The position numbers were made by a program, and so were the translations under genes. A stretch of 25,396 nt of DNA from positions 1-25,396 of the IMG/VR virus record IMGVR_UViG_3300044612_002010. One strand, 5' to 3'. The DNA comes from a virus. Below the pieces are notes generated by a model. The model did not search any database. It was given only the letters and a program-made list of their open reading frames with translations, and had not been told where the DNA came from. This document shows, one piece after another, positions 12,162-20,156 of this stretch (the first letter of the stretch is position 1; every line of letters starts with the position of its first letter).

Positions 12162-15062
12162 TCAAGAACTTTCCTTGAGTTCCTGGAGGCGGCGCGTGTA
12201 GTCGGGGCGCACGGTCTTGGGGACATCCTCGATGCGCTGCGGCTTGCGGAATTCAAGGACCTTCTTCTGGATGCCGGTGTTGAAGGACTCGAAGTCCGGG
12301 ACGATGCGATCCCGCAGGGGACGACCCCGGTCGTGGGCGGCAATCTCCCGTCGCAGCCTCTGGGCTTCGACGCGGTAGGAGGGGTCCCCGGTGGACATGG
12401 CCCGCGCCATGTTGGTTGCGATCTTGTCGCTGTAGGACTTGCGGAGGCTATCAAGGCGAGTACCCAGGTCCTTGGTCTCCTCCTTGGCCTCGCGAGCCTC
12501 GGCAATCTTGGTGGGGGTGAAGCCAGTGGCCACCTTGACGAAGTCGAGGTTACCTTGGAGTTCCTTGGCGGGGAGAACTGGCTCCATCTTGCCGGGGGTG
12601 ACGTAGCCCAGTTCACGCATGGTGGCTGCCCGCGCCAGGTTGCGGAAGGCCACGGGCAGGAGGGAGGCCGCCGCCATGAGAGGCATGCCCTTCTGCTGGT
12701 ACTTGTAGGCTTCCTCGGCTCCACCCACCACGGCACCCATGAGCGGACCCATGTTCATGATGTCCAGCGAGGCCATGTTGCTGAGGTTGAGGTCGAGGGC
12801 CGTGCGCTTGGAGATGTCCACGCCCACGGCGCGGAAGGGTCCGTTGAGGACGTAGTCCGCCAACTCGGCGGGGGTACCCATGAAGTTGAGGGCGGGGACC
12901 TCCTTGAAGAGATCCCGCATGGTCTCGCGCAACTGGGCTTGGAGTGCGGTAGGGGTGAGCCCAAGGGATGGACCCACCAGCTTCATCAGCTTGTCGATGA
13001 GGTCCCCGGCGGGGGCGGCAAAGGGTAGTCCCCAGATGCCGGCAGTCATGAAGATGCCCAGCAGGGTGAGGCCAACGACCTTCTTGCCCTCGTCGGTGGA
13101 CATCAGACCCTTGCCACCGTAGTACTCTGCAGCCCGGCGGATGAAGCCCAGCATCTTGAAGGGGAATGTGGCGAACTGGAAGGCAAGGCCGGGGATGAGA
13201 CCGTGCATGTACTGGGCCCGGAAGGGCTTGGACATCGCGAACTGGGTCTCGGAGATGGCGAACTTGGCGGCATCCACCCGGTCCTCTACCGTCTCCCCCA
13301 CGTTCTTGGCGAACTTCTGGATGCGCTGGAAAGCCTTCTCGTTCTTGGCAAGTCGGTAGGCAGCAAGTCCCGTGGCAAGACGGTTGACCTGCTCGGCCAT
13401 GGTGAAGGGCAGGGAGAAGGCTTCAAGGACCTTGCCCATCTTCATGCCCAGCCCGTACATGGACTCAAGCTGGGATTGTGCCAGGAGGGCGGGGGCCTGG
13501 TCGCGCGTGAGAAGGGCTTCCGCGACGCCGCTGCGGAATAGCTCCTTGATCATCTCCTTCTCGTCGGCGGACAGTCCCCGCATCTTGTCCACGTTGAGAA
13601 GCTCTTCGGGCTTCAGGGTCAGCTTGATGCTATCCAGGACTTGGGTGAATGCCAAGGAGAGTTCCTTGGCAGCGTTGCCCGTGCCTCCCACTCCCGCAAG
13701 GAATGGCAGCGCAGTGTGCATCATCTGGGTGAGGTTGACCAGCGCGGAGGAGAGGTTGCCACCCAGCGTGTAGAGGAAGGCCACGCTCTTCAGCTTGGCG
13801 ACCATGGCCTCGTTGCTGTGGAGGTACTGCTCCTGCTTCTCCGCGATGGCCTGCAGCTTCTTGTCCTGGATGCGGGCGATGGCGCTGCGGCGCACACCTT
13901 CCGTAGCCTTGTTGGCAATCCAATCCGTCATCTGGTAGGAGAAGGGCGCGAAGGTGCTGCGGAAGTAGGTGTCGTAGTTGTCAGGGCGCAGCCAGCCGGG
14001 GACGTTCATGCGCCGACGCAGGCGAGGTTGCTTGCGCTTCTCCGCTTCCACGCGCATCCTGCGCAGGACCTCGTCGATGCTGCCAAGCGCATCCTTCTTG
14101 TCCGGTGTCATGATGGCTTGGAAGAGAACGTCGATGCGGTCCATCTCGTTGGCGGACGGCAGGTACAGATCGTAGAGTTCCTTCTCGGCCTGCAAGTCAC
14201 GAAGCCTGACGATGCTGATGCCCTGCTTCTTCAGTTCGGCCATGCGCGCTTCGGCCTTGGCCTTGGAACTCTTGAGGGAGGAGAAGCGATCCAAGGCTCC
14301 CATGCCCTCGGAAAGCACGGAGTCGTAGGCTTCGATGTGCTTCACATCGTTGGCGTCGTAGAACTCCACGGCCCATGCACCCCGGCGCACCTGGGGGAAG
14401 TAGCCCATGCGCCGGGCGTTCTCGATGCTGCGGATGACTGCCGCCGCTGCCTTGTGACGATCCGAGAGAGCCTTGGTCTCCTCGGGATTGCGTCCCTGCT
14501 CCTGGATGTTCTCGATGTCCTGCAGCGACATGTTGGGTGGGTAGCCGTAGGAGGCCTTCACCGCAGTGATGACGTTGTCGTAGATGTCGTTGAGGACTGC
14601 CCGGACCTCCTTGCGCAGGTCGTTGAGCTTCTTGGGGAGCGTGACGATCTCCCCCGTCTTCGATCCGATGTGATCCTCGGTTGCAACGATGGAGGCGCTG
14701 CCATCGGGGTTCTCGTCCGCCAGCTTCTCCTCGGCGTTCTCGACCTCGAAGATGCGCATCATGGCGCGCGAGTCCTTGGAGTCGAGCGCGGCGATCTTGC
14801 GCATGATGGGCTGGTACTGGTGACCCATGCGCGCGCGAAGCTCCTCGCCGTACTTGAGGGCTTGCACGTAGGGACGCAGGGCCGGGAAGCGCGTAGCCAG
14901 GTTGTCGATGCTGATGAACCCACTCAGGTACTTCTGAGTGTTGCTCATCAGCGTCAGCACGGAAGGCTGCAGCTTGTTGGCCTCGATGAGAGACTTCAAC
15001 CCCACCGCCTTGGCGACGGTGTTGTCGATGACCTTGGACTCTACGAAGTTGCATACGGCCAT
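12162..15062 (-). CDS. large internal virion protein, PLxRFG-like C-terminal half of a polyvalent protein
   Basis: This 966-residue protein is helical and alternates charged stretches with hydrophobic segments. The core at about residues 210-700 resembles the C-terminal region of giant phage polyvalent proteins (PLxRFG type): RRMGYFPQVRRGAW, NVPGWLRPDNYDTYFR, FLYTLGGNLSSALVNLTQMM and IPGLAFQFATFPFKMLGF. Hydrophobic, possibly membrane-inserting stretches lie near 425-460, 615-640 and 660-690. It starts 3 bases after the 1696-aa gene. In related phages such domains form one chain with the upstream enzyme domains, so these two genes probably act as a split pair, carried in the particle and inserted into or across the host membrane. 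Family assignment is by pattern only. Confidence 0.68.
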   Translation of the reverse strand: MAVCNFVESKVIDNTVAKAVGLKSLIEANKLQPSVLTLMSNTQKYLSGFISIDNLATRFPALRPYVQALKYGEELRARMGHQYQPIMRKIAALDSKDSRAMMRIFEVENAEEKLADENPDGSASIVATEDHIGSKTGEIVTLPKKLNDLRKEVRAVLNDIYDNVITAVKASYGYPPNMSLQDIENIQEQGRNPEETKALSDRHKAAAAVIRSIENARRMGYFPQVRRGAWAVEFYDANDVKHIEAYDSVLSEGMGALDRFSSLKSSKAKAEARMAELKKQGISIVRLRDLQAEKELYDLYLPSANEMDRIDVLFQAIMTPDKKDALGSIDEVLRRMRVEAEKRKQPRLRRRMNVPGWLRPDNYDTYFRSTFAPFSYQMTDWIANKATEGVRRSAIARIQDKKLQAIAEKQEQYLHSNEAMVAKLKSVAFLYTLGGNLSSALVNLTQMMHTALPFLAGVGGTGNAAKELSLAFTQVLDSIKLTLKPEELLNVDKMRGLSADEKEMIKELFRSGVAEALLTRDQAPALLAQSQLESMYGLGMKMGKVLEAFSLPFTMAEQVNRLATGLAAYRLAKNEKAFQRIQKFAKNVGETVEDRVDAAKFAISETQFAMSKPFRAQYMHGLIPGLAFQFATFPFKMLGFIRRAAEYYGGKGLMSTDEGKKVVGLTLLGIFMTAGIWGLPFAAPAGDLIDKLMKLVGPSLGLTPTALQAQLRETMRDLFKEVPALNFMGTPAELADYVLNGPFRAVGVDISKRTALDLNLSNMASLDIMNMGPLMGAVVGGAEEAYKYQQKGMPLMAAASLLPVAFRNLARAATMRELGYVTPGKMEPVLPAKELQGNLDFVKVATGFTPTKIAEAREAKEETKDLGTRLDSLRKSYSDKIATNMARAMSTGDPSYRVEAQRLRREIAAHDRGRPLRDRIVPDFESFNTGIQKKVLEFRKPQRIEDVPKTVRPDYTRRLQELKESS

Positions 15063-15065
15063 GGA

Positions 15066-18000
15066 TCACCCACAGGAGATGTCGTTCTCGAAGGCTTGGC
15101 CGCCTTCCATCTGGCGGAACTGGGCCTGCTCCACGCGGGAGAGCGCGTTGGTCACTCCTTCGGGGGTTCCTTGCGGGACAAGGAATCGACCTTCGTTCGG
15201 AAGTCTTCCAGCGACTTGCTGTTCCGCAGCATTTGCAGCACCTCGGCTGTAGCCCGCACTCCCACCGAATTCCCCCCCTGCTTGAAAAGGTCTAAGTGCG
15301 TCAGCAAGGCTGCCTCCCCTACTTCCTGGAATTCGGCTGGGGATCGGCTTGTCACCTGTCGCAATAGAAGCTGCGCGATTGTTTGTGTTGGAGTCATCGA
15401 AGATTCCCTTCATGTCTTGGAGCATCTGGAAGTTCTGGCTCACGAGATCTTCCAACGCTCCTCGGAAGGAAGTAGCATGCCCCTCGTCCTCAAGGAAGTT
15501 TTCTATCGAGCCCATGGACGAGATGAAATCGGCGTCGTGGTCGAACACCTCGATGTGGGCAATCTCGTGGATCATGGTAGTGTAGAACGATTGCGTGATG
15601 CCTGCAATCTTTTTTCCCTTGAACGTCATGGGATTGAGAAGGGCGACGGTGAAGGGAACCTTGGCGTTGAGGCCGTAGTAGGTGCTGTCCGTGCCCACGC
15701 CTATGTAGTACTTCTCGGAGAGATCCTTAACGTCTCCCTTGAAGTAGCCATCCTGCACGGTCTTCTTCATCGACATGAAGATCGAGCCAAACTCCCGCAG
15801 GGCACCCAAGACCTTCTCGCGCTTGTAGCCCTTCTTGACCAGCTCTCCCACGGGATCGATGTTGAGGTTGTTGTGGAACAGGACCTCGTCAGTGCTGATG
15901 CCCTGGAGGGGTTCGGACCTTGCGCCCGTGACGAAGTCAACAAGCTTCTGCTTCTTGCCGGCAGCGTCCCTGTACATCACCTCGAAGCTTTGGCCATCCT
16001 TGGCTACTTGGACGAAGAGTTCCGAGGGAAGCGTCATGGCAGTGGGGCGCGCCATGGAGGCCGAGGGGATAAGCGTGGCCTTGCCGTTGATGTCCAGCAC
16101 GTAGGTCTGCGCCATGGTGGCAGCAAGGTCCTGTGTGCCCAAGGCGTTCTTCATCCGGGCGAAGACAGAGTTCAAGGCACTGATGCCGCGCATGACGGTG
16201 TCCCTGAAATTCTCACGCTGGTCGTTGAATGGATACATCTTGTCGTTGGCGGCAACCTTTGACTTGACGTTGAAGATCATATCGGCAGGGTATTGACCTG
16301 GGCTTGATTGCGTCTTGCCAAAAGCAGCGTCAAACTGGTAAGCACCACTGGAAAGTACTTTGTGCGTGGCCAGCTTCATTTGTTTTTCCAGTGGTTCGTT
16401 TCTCCAACCCCAAACTTGGGGATCCAGTATGTACACTTCGATATCACCCCAAGGAAATGAAATATTAGATACCTTGGAGAACCCTCGAATCCTTAGCTGT
16501 TGCCTGCCTACGATAACAGGCTTGTTGTTGAACTTGATGTCAATATCCATGATGTTGCCGGAATCATCGGTAGCCAACCAAGGCTGGGACACGACATTCA
16601 TAATCTTGTTTGTGCTGCCCGAAAGCGTTTCCTCTTCACCGGAATACTTGTTGGTGAACTTGTCGCGCAGCTTGATTGTGACCTTGGTACCATTCTCTTC
16701 CTTGGTGGGAACGGTACGAACCTTGAAGGTGCTCCCGCCGCCCAAGGAATTGACTACCTCCTCCCCGGTGACAGTGACGGTGCTCTTCTTCCCGTCGCGC
16801 ACGGTCTCGATTTCGATCCTGTCGGACATGGTGAAGATGCCCATCTTGGCCTTGCCCATGCCGCCACTGCGCATGGTATTGGGCACATCCTTCTTGGTCC
16901 CCAAGACCGAGAAGAATGCCCTCTCCAGGATGTCCGGGGTCATGCCCACCCCGTTGTCCTTCACCACCATCGTATGGGTGGCATCGTCCCACGTCACATC
17001 GATATTGCCTTTGGAGATCTGGCCCTTGTGGATTGCTTCCTTCACGGCATCGAAGGCGTTCTGCACCATCTCCTTGGCGGCCACGACAGCCGGGGTATTA
17101 CTGTAACCGAAGATCGACAACTGCTTGATGAGTTGTTCCCTGTCGATGCCAAGGGAGACTTCACGCTCCGTGGCACTGCGCATCACACCCGGCTCGTCAT
17201 CCACGAGAGTCAGGTTGTTCAGCTTGTAGGTGTACTTCCTATCGGGCTGGCCCTCGGGGGCAACCACGGCGCGCTCGCCCTCGATGCTCCTGACCTTGAA
17301 CTCGTATCCGTCTGCCGTGCGCACCGTATCCCCAACCTCGATGGCGCGCGACTCCCGGGTCTTCGGAGGCTCCGCCCCGGATTCCGAAAGGATATCCACC
17401 AGGGAACTCCCGCCACCTGCGGGTGCAGTCGTGAGTACGGTGCGCTTGCCTACCTCATTCGGAGGGGAGACCACGCCCTCACTCTCAAGACGATCCAATA
17501 TGGCTTTCGCCTTATCGTACCCCATCTGAAAGTGTCTCTGGATGAACGTAGTACCTGCTTTGCCCTCGCGGCGAACCAGTTCAAGTGCCTTGGCATACTC
17601 ATCTTCCGTAAACTGCGCGGCGGGTGCGGCAGGAGGCTGCGGAGGTTGCTCGGTATCCGTGGTAGTCTGCGACTCACTTCCGTCAACCAGTTCAATTCCG
17701 TTATCGAACAGGATACTGATAAAAGCCTCTGTCCTCTCAAAAGAAGTGGAGGTAATAGGAAGTGCGGCATTGACTTCTTCGTAGGTAAGTCTTCCGGTCT
17801 GCTTGCCCTTTTCAACCAAGGCCCTTTCTTCGGGATTAAGGTCTGCTTCCGTAAGCTGAGATGCCACGGGCGCAGGTGCGGGCTCTTCGGTGGTAGCTGC
17901 AGGAGCAGGCTCTGCCGGAGCCTCGGTGGCTTGCACCGGAAGAACAGTGCGGTACCCTTCCGCGTTGGGGGCGCTGACCACGCCCTCCTGCTCCATGCGC

Positions 18001-20156
18001 TCGATGATGCGCTGCGCGCGCTCGGGTCCAAGCCCAAGGTTGCGACGCAGGGAGGAAATCCCGACGCTGCCCTGCTCGCGAACCAAGGCCACCGCATCGT
18101 TGTAGGCTTCTTGATCAACCTCGGCAGAAGCGGCTGCAACTTGCTCGGGGGTCTGCCTCTGCCTTGAGGGGACGTTGCCGGCCCAAGAGTTCTTGAGGAT
18201 GATGTCGTAAGCCTGCTGGGGGCTCATGGCATCGATTTCGGCAGGCTCGTACCCCATGGCGAAGAGGCGCTGCCGCATCGTGCGGTCAATCTGCAGCGGC
18301 GCGGAGAGCCTCCAGAAGATCTGGCCGCCGGGCCTGGTCTGCACCAAGCCTTCGTTCTCCAGCATCTTGAAGACCTTGGGCACTACCGTGGGATCTTCGA
18401 TGGTCCTGCCGATGGCACCCTCAAGCCACCGCTTCTGCATCTTGGTGTCGGGGCTCTCCTTGCTCAAGGCTTCCATGAGCTTGGGATCGCGCCGGATGCT
18501 GATGGCTTCCTTCTCTGCCTCGGTGGTGAAGCGGAAGAAGGCACCCTTCTGGACTACTTCGCCCTCTGCCTGCAGACGTGCAAGCAGGTCCTTGGTTTCG
18601 TCGGGGGTGACCTCCCCGATGATACGGTTGGCCTGAAGACTCTGGAGGAAAGCAGGATTGAAGAACTGGCTGGAATCCCGGTAGCCGTCTTCGGTGAAGG
18701 GGATGTTGTCCACCACCTGCTTGTAGGTGGTGTCCAAGGCGGTAGGAGCGGCACCCTGCGGAACTGGGGGCGGGGTCTCGTTCATGAAGTCGTAGGTGCC
18801 GATCTCCGGGATGTCCTTGACGATCTCGGGATCTTCCGCCAGACTGAGCTTCAGGTAGCGCTCGAATTCCTGGGGCGACATGTTGACCAGCGCTCCCTCT
18901 TCCTGCTCGGAGAGGTTCTGCCGCATGGCCAGCTTGCGCTTGATCTTGATGTCGACGGGAGCCTTGGCTCCAACGAGCTTCTCGGGGTCGTATTCCTTGG
19001 CGAGGGCGTAGGCCTCGGGGAGACGCACGGCATCCAGGAACTGTGCGCGCTGGGTCTGGATCTTCTGCGTTTCGGCGGCACGCGTCGCCGCATCCTCCTG
19101 CTGGCGCTGCTCGGCAGCCAGGCGCTGCTCTTCCTCTGCCGCTGCCGTGCGTCGCGCCCCGATGGCCCCGGCACCAGCGCCAACCGGGGCGGCACCAATG
19201 CCACCCTTGAGTGCGGCATCGACAACCTTGTTCCACTCGATGCTCTTGTCCGCGAGGATGTTAACGGCAGCTTGGTCGAGAAGTTCCTGTGAGCCCTCGG
19301 TGAGACCCTCGGTGGCGGCAGTCTCCAGGGCACCAGCAAGGGCACCACTCCAGCCCGGCCTGCTCTTGAGGAGCTTGGAGGAGATGAGGTTGGTGAGCCT
19401 GTCCCCCATCTCCACGCCCTGCGTCTTGCGCAGCAGCATCACGGGGGCGATGGAATCAAGGGCAGTCTTCAGGGAGCCCACGGCGAAGGCAACGCCGGGT
19501 CGCATCTCCTGGGTTTCATCGTAGATGTTGGCGAAGGACTCGGGTATGTTCTGGATGCCGGAACCCAGCACCGCGCCCGCAGCCGTACCGATCTGGCGAC
19601 TCACCTGCCGCATGGCCTCGGCGGCTGCAGCTTCCTTGGTGATGGTCTGCCCGGCAGCTTGCGCCGCCGCTTCAATGGCTGCAGCCCTGCTGGCTACCAA
19701 GCCGGAAGCCGCCCTGCCTGCAGCGAAGCGCGTGGCCGCAGCCCCCACGCCAATGCCGGGGATCAGTGCCGTGGCCATGCTGGGAAGCGCTTGGCCGATG
19801 GCTTCCCCACCGTACTCGATGAGAGACCCCAGCCCCTTCACATCCTCGTAGGACATCTGGGCCAGGTAGCCAGACTCCTTGAGCCTGTCCATGCGCTCCT
19901 TGTAGGCCTGCAGGTTGGCGCGCGCGGCGTTGTCGTAGCCCAGCGAGTTCTGGGCCATCGCCGGGAGGACCTCGGAGATGAGACCCTTGGTCTGCTCCCA
20001 GCCAGTGGCCAAGCCTCGGGACAGCGAGTTGGGACCCTCGGGAGTCCTTGAGGGTACCCAAGTGTAGCCATCCCACTCGATGGCATCCGCACCCGGAGTT
20101 CCCTTGAATGGGACGTACTGCTTGCCATCCCACTCGTATTTGGTAGGCTTGTCCAT
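15066..20156 (-). CDS. giant multidomain virion (polyvalent-type) protein: winged helices, sigma1.1-like, GHKL ATPase, HExxH peptidase
   Basis: This 1696-residue protein shows, in order: two short WDG-xx-VP repeats (7-37); Ala/Gly-rich hydrophobic stretches (115-245, 310-335); two possible winged helices (500-545, 570-620); an FtsK-gamma-like winged helix (683-740); a sigma-70 region 1.1-like domain (772-830, with GKQTGRLTYEEVNAALP); a second FtsK-gamma-like domain (851-910); a small beta-barrel-like part (938-988); a GHKL ATPase (1005-1165: N box E1029/N1033/D1036, G1 box DNGVGM at 1067, G2 box GGMGKAKMG at 1098-1106); and a zincin motif HEIAH (1530-1534) with H1540. The tail is Gly/Ser-rich. 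It is flanked by virion genes, starts at TGATG, and is probably packaged and injected. Domain calls are by eye; GHKL and HExxH are firmest. Confidence 0.8.
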   Translation of the reverse strand: MDKPTKYEWDGKQYVPFKGTPGADAIEWDGYTWVPSRTPEGPNSLSRGLATGWEQTKGLISEVLPAMAQNSLGYDNAARANLQAYKERMDRLKESGYLAQMSYEDVKGLGSLIEYGGEAIGQALPSMATALIPGIGVGAAATRFAAGRAASGLVASRAAAIEAAAQAAGQTITKEAAAAEAMRQVSRQIGTAAGAVLGSGIQNIPESFANIYDETQEMRPGVAFAVGSLKTALDSIAPVMLLRKTQGVEMGDRLTNLISSKLLKSRPGWSGALAGALETAATEGLTEGSQELLDQAAVNILADKSIEWNKVVDAALKGGIGAAPVGAGAGAIGARRTAAAEEEQRLAAEQRQQEDAATRAAETQKIQTQRAQFLDAVRLPEAYALAKEYDPEKLVGAKAPVDIKIKRKLAMRQNLSEQEEGALVNMSPQEFERYLKLSLAEDPEIVKDIPEIGTYDFMNETPPPVPQGAAPTALDTTYKQVVDNIPFTEDGYRDSSQFFNPAFLQSLQANRIIGEVTPDETKDLLARLQAEGEVVQKGAFFRFTTEAEKEAISIRRDPKLMEALSKESPDTKMQKRWLEGAIGRTIEDPTVVPKVFKMLENEGLVQTRPGGQIFWRLSAPLQIDRTMRQRLFAMGYEPAEIDAMSPQQAYDIILKNSWAGNVPSRQRQTPEQVAAASAEVDQEAYNDAVALVREQGSVGISSLRRNLGLGPERAQRIIERMEQEGVVSAPNAEGYRTVLPVQATEAPAEPAPAATTEEPAPAPVASQLTEADLNPEERALVEKGKQTGRLTYEEVNAALPITSTSFERTEAFISILFDNGIELVDGSESQTTTDTEQPPQPPAAPAAQFTEDEYAKALELVRREGKAGTTFIQRHFQMGYDKAKAILDRLESEGVVSPPNEVGKRTVLTTAPAGGGSSLVDILSESGAEPPKTRESRAIEVGDTVRTADGYEFKVRSIEGERAVVAPEGQPDRKYTYKLNNLTLVDDEPGVMRSATEREVSLGIDREQLIKQLSIFGYSNTPAVVAAKEMVQNAFDAVKEAIHKGQISKGNIDVTWDDATHTMVVKDNGVGMTPDILERAFFSVLGTKKDVPNTMRSGGMGKAKMGIFTMSDRIEIETVRDGKKSTVTVTGEEVVNSLGGGSTFKVRTVPTKEENGTKVTIKLRDKFTNKYSGEEETLSGSTNKIMNVVSQPWLATDDSGNIMDIDIKFNNKPVIVGRQQLRIRGFSKVSNISFPWGDIEVYILDPQVWGWRNEPLEKQMKLATHKVLSSGAYQFDAAFGKTQSSPGQYPADMIFNVKSKVAANDKMYPFNDQRENFRDTVMRGISALNSVFARMKNALGTQDLAATMAQTYVLDINGKATLIPSASMARPTAMTLPSELFVQVAKDGQSFEVMYRDAAGKKQKLVDFVTGARSEPLQGISTDEVLFHNNLNIDPVGELVKKGYKREKVLGALREFGSIFMSMKKTVQDGYFKGDVKDLSEKYYIGVGTDSTYYGLNAKVPFTVALLNPMTFKGKKIAGITQSFYTTMIHEIAHIEVFDHDADFISSMGSIENFLEDEGHATSFRGALEDLVSQNFQMLQDMKGIFDDSNTNNRAASIATGDKPIPSRIPGSRGGSLADALRPFQAGGEFGGSAGYSRGAANAAEQQVAGRLPNEGRFLVPQGTPEGVTNALSRVEQAQFRQMEGGQAFENDISCG
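15152..15397 (-). CDS. possible overprinted small gene inside the end of the giant gene
   Basis: An 81-residue reading frame starts at ATG 15397, with AAGGGA 7 bases upstream, and lies wholly inside the 3' end of the giant gene in the +1 frame. Its product looks like a normal helical protein: TIAQLLLRQVTSRSPAEFQE, VGEAALLTHLDLFKQGG, GVRATAEVLQMLRNSKSLED. The giant's frame over the same bases is Gly/Ser-rich and disordered, which is common when one frame is constrained by another. A run of seven C (15272-15278 on the plus strand) lies within it, so a frameshift or sequencing slip is an alternative explanation. Confidence 0.45.
   Translation of the reverse strand: MTPTQTIAQLLLRQVTSRSPAEFQEVGEAALLTHLDLFKQGGNSVGVRATAEVLQMLRNSKSLEDFRTKVDSLSRKEPPKE

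Noticed and set aside
13641-16262. 873-codon open frame on the plus strand
   Set aside because: It is antisense to two well-supported large genes. Its product is rich in His, Val, Gly and Glu as expected from the complement of GC-biased codons, with no recognisable motifs.
16500-18167. 555-codon open frame on the plus strand
   Set aside because: It is antisense to the giant gene, directly opposite the FtsK-gamma, sigma1.1 and GHKL domains that read well on the minus strand. It shows no motifs of its own.
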